NCBI GenBank assembly: GCA_015486685.1
Contig: WFRC01000012.1
Location: forward strand, 1 to 15,974
Reading direction: 5' to 3'
DNA length: 15,974 nt
Origin: Caldifarciminota bacterium
Lineage (GTDB): Bacteria > Hydrothermota > UBA3072 > WFRC01
In this document: one piece after another, positions 6,490-13,025 of the stretch
Position numbering within the stretch: the stretch's first letter is position 1
How the letters are laid out: the number at the start of each line of letters is the position of its first letter
Position numbers and translations under genes: made by a program
The notes under the pieces: generated by a model
Database searches by the model: none
Told to the model about the DNA's origin: nothing
What the model saw: only the letters and a program-made list of their open reading frames with translations

Positions 6490-8013
6490 TTATACTCCTT
6501 TTCTACCTTTTTTCTTTCTTTTTTTACCCACCTTTTTCTCTCTTTTCAATCTTTCTTTCTCCGCTTTTATTCGCTTCAGCAACTCACTGGCTGGTGGCTC
6601 TAAAGGGTTCTGTGTCACTAACTTTCCTTCAAATGCCCGTTTTAGAATACTTTGATGCAACCTTTCAGCCTGTTTAAGTGATTGTTCTACCACCTTTTCT
6701 ATTTCATCGGCCATAGCAAACCGTTTTTCAATTTTCTCAACAATTTTGTGTTGTTCAGGGAGAGGAGGAAGAGGGATTGTAAGATTTTCGAACTTACTTT
6801 TGTTTAATATTGGTAATGTAGTTGCTGAAGCATTATCAATAATACTTTTTTGGAATTGTGGAGAGATACATATAAAATACACATATTCAGGCAAAACTGA
6901 TTTTTGGGGAACTATTGCATTTATTTGCTGATTGGAGGCACCTGCCACTCTAATAAATCCTGTTTTCCCTATTGTTCCTATGCAGGTAACCAAAACACTG
7001 TTGGGAGGAAGCAATCTGGCTTTTTCAATTCCTTTCTTAGATAAATTGTCTTGTGATTTTGTAACATAATACCCATCATTCAGATCAGTTGGCTTATAGA
7101 ACGGAAAATCTTTACCATAATATTCTCTTTTAGATTTACTTGGAGTAGTTCCTGTTACCACTTCTCCTATTCCAACAATATTCGTCCATACCCAGCCTTC
7201 TGGCAAATTTGGTAATTTTGACCTGCCTGACGGGAAGGCAGGTGTATCCACAGGTGGTAATTCTTTATATTTTTTTCCCTGTTGTTTTTTTCTTTCTTTT
7301 TTTATTTTTTCAAGTAGAATACTTACGGCTTCTAATTTATCTTTATTTTCTCGGCGCCATTCTTCGGTTAATTTTCCTTCAAATGCAAACTTCAAAACTG
7401 CCTGGCGGTATTGTTTTATCTGTTTTTTTATTTTTTTAAGCGCCTCCACCCCTGCATCAAGTTTCGCAAAAAGCTCCTCAATCTTTGCAACAATACGGTG
7501 CTGCTCGGGGAGGGGTGGGAGAGGAATTTTAAGATGTCTGAGATAATTTGTTGGAACCCTTAGTTGACCAGCTGTGCCCTTCATCGCCCTCTTTGCTTCT
7601 TTCCTAAACTCATCCTGAATCATGTAATAGAAAAATAATTTTTTAGGAAAAATTTCCGGTAATCTGATAACATGAAACTCTGTAGAACCAAATCCTAAAC
7701 CATTATGCAAATTTTCTGCAATAGCAATTTTACCGTTTTCCATACAAGGTGTAATTTTAGCAAATAATAGGTCTCCGTCTTTAAACGGGGTATAACCCTT
7801 TATAACTTTTGATAACTTCTTGGTGATAGACAAATCTATTTTTCCGGTTAATTCTTCCACACATCTCATTGGTAAAAAGGTAACTTCAATATCTTGAGTA
7901 ATTCCTTCTTTGTCGAACCGAGGATTAATCCCAGCAATATTCTCAAATTTAATCCACATCCAGCCTCTTGGAAGTAGTTTAGTATGTTTATTAATTTTGT
8001 TTTTATTTGCCAT
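6490..8013 (-). CDS. hsdS: Type I restriction-modification specificity subunit
   Basis: A 507-residue DNA-recognition subunit with two target-recognition domains (about 15-165 and 270-415), each followed by the conserved PLPPLPEQH (164-172 and 414-422) and a helical spacer ending in FAFEGKL (209-215) and RAFEGKL (459-465). Two unlike recognition domains predict a bipartite asymmetric target. Full-length, with a strongly basic C-terminal tail (about 478-507). AGGAG (8022-8026) lies inside gajB and ATG 8013 directly abuts the gajB TAA, so translation is probably coupled. A short palindrome typical of interspersed elements is embedded in frame between the halves (residues about 256-265). Sequence specificity cannot be predicted by eye. 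Confidence 0.96.
   Translation of the reverse strand: MANKNKINKHTKLLPRGWMWIKFENIAGINPRFDKEGITQDIEVTFLPMRCVEELTGKIDLSITKKLSKVIKGYTPFKDGDLLFAKITPCMENGKIAIAENLHNGLGFGSTEFHVIRLPEIFPKKLFFYYMIQDEFRKEAKRAMKGTAGQLRVPTNYLRHLKIPLPPLPEQHRIVAKIEELFAKLDAGVEALKKIKKQIKQYRQAVLKFAFEGKLTEEWRRENKDKLEAVSILLEKIKKERKKQQGKKYKELPPVDTPAFPSGRSKLPNLPEGWVWTNIVGIGEVVTGTTPSKSKREYYGKDFPFYKPTDLNDGYYVTKSQDNLSKKGIEKARLLPPNSVLVTCIGTIGKTGFIRVAGASNQQINAIVPQKSVLPEYVYFICISPQFQKSIIDNASATTLPILNKSKFENLTIPLPPLPEQHKIVEKIEKRFAMADEIEKVVEQSLKQAERLHQSILKRAFEGKLVTQNPLEPPASELLKRIKAEKERLKREKKVGKKRKKKGRKGV
7221..7243. repeat. Palindromic micro-element inside hsdS
   Basis: ACCTGCCT and AGGCAGGT form perfect 8-bp arms around a 7-nt centre. In the hsdS frame the element reads within TPAFPSGRSK, in the linker between the first conserved helix and the second recognition domain. 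GC-rich CCTGCC/GGCAGG palindromes of this form are frequent interspersed elements in many bacterial genomes (general knowledge), and it is more GC-rich than the surrounding gene. Confidence 0.6.
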
Positions 8014-9732
8014 TTAAGTTACTCCTGAAAAAAATTTGCTTTTCCATACATTTTTATCTCCTTCTGACATTGCAATTACCAATATTTTACTTGGTCTTGT
8101 TATTGCAACATAGATTATTCGTAATTCTTCATTGTCTTCGATTCTTGAGTTAAGTATATCTTCGTATTTTTTTCTATTTCCTCGATTTTCTTTTACAAAC
8201 AATAACACTCCTTTAAAAGTTTCACCTTTGACAGAATGAACAGTTCCTATTGTATATTTATTTTCATTAATTCTAACTTCTTCTTTACTAAATATTTTAT
8301 CAAATTCCATTTCAGAATACTTATATTTGGCACTATTTCTTTTTATATTTAATTGAAAATTCATCTCGGAAATGACGCTATTGTTTTCTTCAAGTTTTTT
8401 ATTGCTTTGTTCTTTCCATTCACCTAACTTCAATTTTGTATCAGGTAAGAGCTGAATTAAATTATAAATCTCCTTTCTCCATTGAATAAAACCATATTCT
8501 TTAATAACAGATTCTAATTCTTCATTTGTGCAAAAATTTTTATTGTTTTTTATACTGCAAACTGCTTTTTCTAAAAGATGGAAGGCATCTTTATAATCAC
8601 CCCTATCAAAAAGGTATTTACTCTTTGCAATATTTTTTGAATTTAAATCTTTCCACGGATTTACCTTTCTATTATTTATTTTAACCCCTCTGATATCAGA
8701 TAAAAAATTTTTGCTCCGAGATAGTATAGCAACATCCTTTGAATTTAAGGTAATATTGTTATCTTTGCATAACTTAAGGAAATCTTCGATTACCTCATTA
8801 TAGTTTTGATTGCTATATCCCCAAATTTGGGGAGTAAAACCAAAATCTTTAAATTCACTATTTGATTCAGGAATGTTATCAAATGAAGAAATCTTTGAGA
8901 AAAAATTACAGATTTTCTGAGAACTACGGTAATTACATACTAATTCTAATGAATTTTCTCGCCATTCCTTATACTTTTTTAAAAACAATCTTGGATTGGC
9001 TGTTCGCCACTCATAAATAGACTGGTCAGCGTCACCAATGAGCATAACTTCGTTTAATCCATTCTCAATCAGAATCTCAATAATTTTCATTTGAATTTCT
9101 GATGTATCCTGAGCCTCGTCAATCATCATAACAGGAAATCTATAGGATAATGCTTTTGCAATCTTAGGATATTCTTCTAATATTTTCATTGCAAAATAAT
9201 TGGCATCCAGTTGTGTTGCATAGCTACTCTTGTTCAATCGTTCTTTCATTTTTCTAATTGCATTTTTTATATTAAAATTAGATTTCCAATTTTTTGGAGC
9301 TCTTTCTGAAGTTTCGGCGAACAATTCTCCTGATATGTTATAACTAAAATTATCAAATTGTGCATCTAATCTCTTACCAAACCAAGCTCCATAAGGTTTC
9401 CCAACCAAGATTGGCCTTGTCTTACATCCCATTACAAGATGCCCGAATGGTAAAAAGATATATTGATTGATAAAGCTATCAATAGTTCCAAGAAAATGAG
9501 GATAGGAAATAGGTATTTTTACATCAGTGTTTTTAGATAGATATTTTTCAATTTCTTGCCAAGCTACATTTGTAAAAGAAATGGAAGCAATTCCTCTATG
9601 ATTAAATTCCCAGTCAGAAAGCATATAAGCCAATCTTTTGGCAACGGCTGTTGTTTTTCCACTTCCTGGACCTGCTTTTACAACAAACAAGCCTTTTTTA
9701 TTAATAATTTCTTCTGTTCTATCTTTACTCAT
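8014..9732 (-). CDS. gajB: Gabija GajB, UvrD-like helicase/ATPase
   Basis: A 572-residue superfamily 1 helicase, the second Gabija component. Motifs in order: Walker A GPGSGKTT (21-28), motif Ia SFTNVA (52-57), Walker B DEAQD (205-209), motif III GDADQSIYEW (233-242), motif IV NYRSSQK (267-273), motif V HSVKGE (about 499-504) and motif VI YVAITRPSK (about 541-549). All look intact. In Gabija, GajB binds the GajA assembly and its ATPase activity, linked to DNA ends or strands, contributes to abortive defence. ATG 9732 overlaps the gajA stop by 8 nt (ATGAGTAA); an upstream TTG at 9741 is possible but less likely. Length is a little above that of the characterised Bacillus protein. Identification rests on motifs plus adjacency to an OLD-family gene. 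Confidence 0.9.
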   Translation of the reverse strand: MSKDRTEEIINKKGLFVVKAGPGSGKTTAVAKRLAYMLSDWEFNHRGIASISFTNVAWQEIEKYLSKNTDVKIPISYPHFLGTIDSFINQYIFLPFGHLVMGCKTRPILVGKPYGAWFGKRLDAQFDNFSYNISGELFAETSERAPKNWKSNFNIKNAIRKMKERLNKSSYATQLDANYFAMKILEEYPKIAKALSYRFPVMMIDEAQDTSEIQMKIIEILIENGLNEVMLIGDADQSIYEWRTANPRLFLKKYKEWRENSLELVCNYRSSQKICNFFSKISSFDNIPESNSEFKDFGFTPQIWGYSNQNYNEVIEDFLKLCKDNNITLNSKDVAILSRSKNFLSDIRGVKINNRKVNPWKDLNSKNIAKSKYLFDRGDYKDAFHLLEKAVCSIKNNKNFCTNEELESVIKEYGFIQWRKEIYNLIQLLPDTKLKLGEWKEQSNKKLEENNSVISEMNFQLNIKRNSAKYKYSEMEFDKIFSKEEVRINENKYTIGTVHSVKGETFKGVLLFVKENRGNRKKYEDILNSRIEDNEELRIIYVAITRPSKILVIAMSEGDKNVWKSKFFSGVT

Positions 9733-11608
9733 TACCTTCAATCACCCATTTTATTGCATTCTGTATATATTCTGGAACTCTAAAATTATTTCTTGAGGTT
9801 TCATCTTCCAATAATTTTCGTGAAAGTTCTTGAGCAAATTCAGCTTTATCTCTATTACTTTTTATTTTTTCTACAAATGTTTTTGCTTGTTCTTCTATAT
9901 TTACTTCTTCTATTTCAAACCGAGGATGAAAAGTTTTATATGTCTCGATCATTAAAGATTTAGTATCATTATTAAATAATTCATATTCGAAGGTATATTT
10001 AGCAAGAAAAACTTTTAACTGACCTTTTTCTAAATTTTTTGCTTTCTGAGCTCGTGGAGATATTCCTCCATCTCTTCTATCGTCATCTGTAATAATTGCA
10101 CATTTAATATTTAATCTCTCATTTTCCTGGTCAGAATTAAATAATTTGGCAAATGGCTCAAATGCAACTCCACCTACGTTTATAACCTCTATGCCATTTT
10201 TATCAAGGTTGTATTTTTCTCCCATAATGTCAGCAAAAACTGGCAGTAGAAGTGCTTCTGATATACCTTCAACTAAAATTACACCTTTCGCAAAAAATAA
10301 CTGAGATTTAGTTACATCCAGAAATCTTTCAAGATATTTTTTATGTTTACTTTCTAATGGACATTTTCTAATAGGTAAACTAAATATTTTATCACTTTGT
10401 TTATATAAAACTATTGTGGAATTAATATCTGTTTTTGCTGTTATCGTCGGTGAATGAGAAGTTATGAAAACCTGAATATTCTTGCTTTCTATTTCCTTAA
10501 AGTAATTAAAAAGTATATCCTGAAGTTGAGGGTGCAAATGTGCTTCAGGTTCTTCCAACAGTAAAGTAATATAAGTTTCTTTCACCATAGATTTTCTCTC
10601 TAATAAATCGCCAAGGACTGTTGCAATATATATTAAATTATTGTATCCCAAACCATTTTGACCAATTTCAAATCGTATTAGTGCTTCATCATAGATGTCT
10701 TCCATTCTTTTTTTAATATCTTCATTAATTTCAGAATCTGATTCTAAAATATCTTTAAAACCACTTTTAAATTCAAGGGGGTCCTCGTCTGGATTAGTAA
10801 AGTATCTTTCCAATATTTCTACCCCCAAAATTGAAGCCATCTTTTCTTTTTTTACTATACGCTTAAACGGAATAAACATTTTCATATTTTCTACTATTTT
10901 TTTGAACTCAAAAGGAAGGAAGTTGATTCCAATAGTTTGAGGATCATTTAATATTGATATTTTCTTGAGATGGTCATTAACTTTACTGTTAGCCTCATTA
11001 ATCAATTTTTCCCATTCTTTATCTTCTTTTATCTTCTTATTTAAGGAGTCAGCATATTTTTTTTGTTTATCCTCCTTGTCTTCGAGTTTCATAAAAAGTT
11101 GCCCTAGCCGATTGCCTCTACTGGGTCTTAAATCTCTATCTGCATCTCTAAGTGCTCCCAAATACACAAAATAAAATAAGTCCATTAATTCAGGAGGAAT
11201 ATTTTGTCCTTCATTATCGCCTCCCCAATATCTGAACTTTATCTTTTCTATACCATGTTTATTTATTAACTCATATCTGATATGTAGTTTTAACTCTGCT
11301 TTGTTTTGCTCATTTAGTGCCAACATTTCAACAAATATTCCTTGTTCCTCTTCTGAAATATCTGAAAATACCAAATGAAACTCAATTTCATTAGTTTTTT
11401 CTCCAGAGCTATTGATAAAAAAATCATCAGGGGACAAGAATATTTCTCTTCTTTGAAACCCAATGCTAAAGGATAATCTTAAGGCATCTATAACTGCGCT
11501 TTTGCCTGTATTATTCTCACCGATAATTACATTTAACCCTTTTTCAAATTCTAATGTTAGGGTTTCAATACATCTGAAATTTTTTATTTGAAGACTTTTT
11601 AAGTACAT
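9725..11608 (-). CDS. gajA: Gabija GajA, OLD-family ATPase with TOPRIM nuclease
   Basis: A 627-residue OLD-family endonuclease. The ABC-type ATPase half has Walker A GENNTGKS (30-37), a signature-like GQNGLGYNN (316-324), Walker B LLLEEPEAHLHP (349-360) and TSHSP (383-387). The TOPRIM half has VEGISE (446-451), DDDRRDGG (508-515) and the OLD-type KYTFEYEL (537-544), so the metal-binding acidic residues are present. In known Gabija, tetrameric GajA is a sequence-specific nickase inhibited by nucleotides, and GajB joins it. ATG 11608 follows GGGAG (11614-11618) and directly abuts the stop of the 27-codon ORF. The immediately downstream UvrD-like gene distinguishes this from a solitary OLD nuclease. 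Its position inside an hsd locus is unusual. Confidence 0.92.
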   Translation of the reverse strand: MYLKSLQIKNFRCIETLTLEFEKGLNVIIGENNTGKSAVIDALRLSFSIGFQRREIFLSPDDFFINSSGEKTNEIEFHLVFSDISEEEQGIFVEMLALNEQNKAELKLHIRYELINKHGIEKIKFRYWGGDNEGQNIPPELMDLFYFVYLGALRDADRDLRPSRGNRLGQLFMKLEDKEDKQKKYADSLNKKIKEDKEWEKLINEANSKVNDHLKKISILNDPQTIGINFLPFEFKKIVENMKMFIPFKRIVKKEKMASILGVEILERYFTNPDEDPLEFKSGFKDILESDSEINEDIKKRMEDIYDEALIRFEIGQNGLGYNNLIYIATVLGDLLERKSMVKETYITLLLEEPEAHLHPQLQDILFNYFKEIESKNIQVFITSHSPTITAKTDINSTIVLYKQSDKIFSLPIRKCPLESKHKKYLERFLDVTKSQLFFAKGVILVEGISEALLLPVFADIMGEKYNLDKNGIEVINVGGVAFEPFAKLFNSDQENERLNIKCAIITDDDRRDGGISPRAQKAKNLEKGQLKVFLAKYTFEYELFNNDTKSLMIETYKTFHPRFEIEEVNIEEQAKTFVEKIKSNRDKAEFAQELSRKLLEDETSRNNFRVPEYIQNAIKWVIEGNE

Positions 11609-11692
11609 TTACTCTCCCTTTTCGATTTTTGATAAATAAAGTTGCCTATTGATTAATGTCTTTTTTTTCTCATCCCACCGATATCTCATCAT
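11609..11692 (-). CDS. Small ORF (27 aa) immediately before gajA
   Basis: ATG-ATG at 11692/11689 follows a strong AAGGAGA (11697-11703) and opens a 27-codon frame beginning MMRYRWDEKKKTLINRQLY; its TAA is directly followed by the gajA ATG. It is strongly basic with no membrane segment, and an A8 run near the middle could permit slippage. I do not recognise it. It could be a genuine small Gabija-associated protein, a leader peptide that couples gajA translation, or a decayed fragment (the RYRWDEKK start faintly recalls the beginning of BrnT-type toxins). The start codon overlaps the stop of the upstream winged-helix remnant as ATGA, the usual sign of an operon junction. Confidence 0.5.
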   Translation of the reverse strand: MMRYRWDEKKKTLINRQLYLSKIEKGE

Positions 11693-11787
11693 ATCATCTC
11701 CTTAATAATTTCTTTCCCTTTTTCCGTTAGCACATATCTACCTATCTTTTGAGTATAAAATATAATCCTCCCTTCATTTGTAATACT
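11689..11787 (-). pseudogene. C-terminal remnant of a winged-helix protein
   Basis: An open frame of 32 codons with no ATG, GTG or TTG near its 5' end reads TNEGRIIFYTQKIGRYVLTE followed by KGKEIIKEMI. This is the wing and last helix typical of winged-helix regulators (compare YKITNKGKRILQRFM at the end of the Schlafen-like protein here). Its TGA overlaps the small-ORF ATG as ATGA. A stop at 11788-11790 closes the frame upstream, and the segment overlaps the toxin 3' end by 14 nt. It looks like the tail of a gene that once preceded gajA and was cut off when the toxin-antitoxin pair was joined here. Confidence 0.5.
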
Positions 11788-12142
11788 TCAACAATCTTTT
11801 TTTATCTTCATTTTCCTTGTCTCCTTTATAATAAATTTCAATCAACTCAATTCTATCCTCTTCTTCAAAATAGGCATAAATTACCCTGATACCAGAATTC
11901 ACACCTTTCCCTTTTAACGAACGGCAGGCAAACTTCTTTGCTTTATAAATTTTGGGGTTATCAATATGTAAACTGGGAATTTGCAAAATGCCTTTGTTGT
12001 CAATATTCAATTTATGATAGAGATATATTTGGTTTTCTATAAAAATGTCCAAATCTTCTTTAATGGTTCTAAATCTTTTAAGGAGTTTTTTAATGTCCTT
12101 CTCAAACTCAGGCAGTCTTAAAATTTCATTAAATCTCTTCAC
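11774..12142 (-). CDS. RelE/ParE-like toxin partnered with a Panacea antitoxin
   Basis: A 122-residue protein. The C-terminal half resembles the RelE/ParE barrel: KAKKFACRSLKG (about 68-79), SGIRVIYAYFEEEDRIELIE (about 83-102) and IYYKGDKENEDKKRL (about 103-117), with basic residues placed as in mRNA interferase toxins; the N-terminal half is helical. Probable role: ribosome-dependent or related growth arrest, held inactive by the protein encoded just upstream. The start is GTG 12142, overlapping the antitoxin stop by 14 nt, which implies coupled translation in the order antitoxin then toxin. The Shine-Dalgarno is weak (GAGAG). The exact target is unknown, and assignment to RelE rather than another ParE-fold branch is uncertain. 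Confidence 0.75.
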   Translation of the reverse strand: MKRFNEILRLPEFEKDIKKLLKRFRTIKEDLDIFIENQIYLYHKLNIDNKGILQIPSLHIDNPKIYKAKKFACRSLKGKGVNSGIRVIYAYFEEEDRIELIEIYYKGDKENEDKKRLLKYYK

Positions 12143-12911
12143 TATATTCTCTCACAGAATAAGCAGGAGTTCTGTAAAATACAGATTCATATTCTATTTT
12201 CTCTCCATCTTCTGTTGTTAGCCAGGGAACATCATTATGTGAATACTCACTGATTTCAGAAGCATTTTTATCCGAAAGTCTGTCTAAAACATTATCTATC
12301 AATTTAATTTCATTAGCGTTCTTCAATACAGAAAGGTCTGGTCTCCTTAGAGGTAAATATTTTGTTTGCGGATATTGGAAATAGTTGACTTCAATTTTCA
12401 CAATCTCTTTATTCTTAACCATTCTATCGACTATCTTTTTGAATTCAACAGGGGTTGGTCCATAGTGATTTTTAATGTAAGTTGCACCTATTAATTGTTC
12501 TTCATATTTCTCGTAATAGTCAAAATCAATAAAGTAAAGGAGTTTATATATCACTGTTTCTCCAATATTTGGTTTAGAACCTATTTTATTAAGTATATAT
12601 AGTAAAACTTCCTTAAACTTCTTTAAATTTTTCTGCGGAACATTTACCCTGATTTGTGTTTTCTTATTCTTTTTTTGCTTTTTGCTTTCTTTTATAATAA
12701 CCCTCGGTTCTTTCTCCAAAGCCAACAACTGCTCAACAGAAACATTAAATATCTTTGACAGTTTGAATAATTCCTCAACAGAGATATCTCTTTCATTTTT
12801 TTCTATTTGCGAAATTGTTGGCCGCGAAAGCCCCAACATTTCCGCAAGCCTCTGCTGAGTGATACCTCTGGATTCTCTCAATTTTTTTATCTTTTTCCCT
12901 AATTTAATCAT
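12129..12911 (-). CDS. Xre-HTH / Panacea (SocA-like, DUF4065) antitoxin
   Basis: A 260-residue two-domain protein. Residues 6-64 are an HTH_3 domain (LRESRGITQQRLAEMLGLSR through QLLALE). A basic linker (74-88) follows. The Panacea domain (about 98-232) shows IYKLLYFIDFDYYEKY (121-136), IGATYIKNHYGPTP (141-154) and the closing SEYSHNDVPW (221-230). Panacea proteins are antitoxins that neutralise very different toxins by direct binding; the HTH fusion predicts autorepression. ATG 12911 has AAGGAGG (12916-12922) 4 nt upstream. The gene opens the long operon and overlaps the toxin by 14 nt. Its own promoter contains a matching inverted repeat (12921-12950). Confidence 0.9.
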   Translation of the reverse strand: MIKLGKKIKKLRESRGITQQRLAEMLGLSRPTISQIEKNERDISVEELFKLSKIFNVSVEQLLALEKEPRVIIKESKKQKKNKKTQIRVNVPQKNLKKFKEVLLYILNKIGSKPNIGETVIYKLLYFIDFDYYEKYEEQLIGATYIKNHYGPTPVEFKKIVDRMVKNKEIVKIEVNYFQYPQTKYLPLRRPDLSVLKNANEIKLIDNVLDRLSDKNASEISEYSHNDVPWLTTEDGEKIEYESVFYRTPAYSVREYSEEI

Positions 12912-12920
12912 AATGCCTCC

Positions 12921-12950
12921 TTTTTACACTTAAATATAACAATGTAAAAA
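12921..12950. promoter_or_regulatory. Candidate operator of the Xre-Panacea antitoxin
   Basis: Perfect 8-bp arms TTTTTACA (12921-12928) and TGTAAAAA (12943-12950) with a 14-bp centre bracket the -10 of the promoter. A third TTTTTACA half-site lies upstream at 12974-12981. The placement would block RNA polymerase, as expected for an autorepressing HTH antitoxin. Confidence 0.6.
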
Positions 12951-12960
12951 AAAATGTCAA
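12933..12960 (-). promoter_or_regulatory. Promoter of the toxin-antitoxin / Gabija / hsdS-hsdM operon
   Basis: On the minus strand there is TTGACA (12955-12960), a 16-bp spacer and TATATT (12933-12938). The start is predicted near 12926, just before AAGGAGG (12916-12922) and ATG 12911. No comparably good promoter was noticed further downstream in the operon. Confidence 0.7.
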
Positions 12961-13025
12961 GGGAAAGTTTGAATTTTTTACATAATTTTCTAAAATTTTT
13001 CTAAAAATTCATGATTCAACATTGA

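Noticed and set aside
9725..11608. Solitary OLD nuclease or retron-type effector
   Set aside because: A full UvrD-like helicase gene overlaps its end by 8 nt, and no reverse transcriptase or retron RNA is seen; Gabija fits better.
12961..13025. AATTTTTAG/AAAAATT palindrome after hsdR as a terminator
   Set aside because: The stem is all A/T and weak, with no clean T-run; not reported as a terminator.
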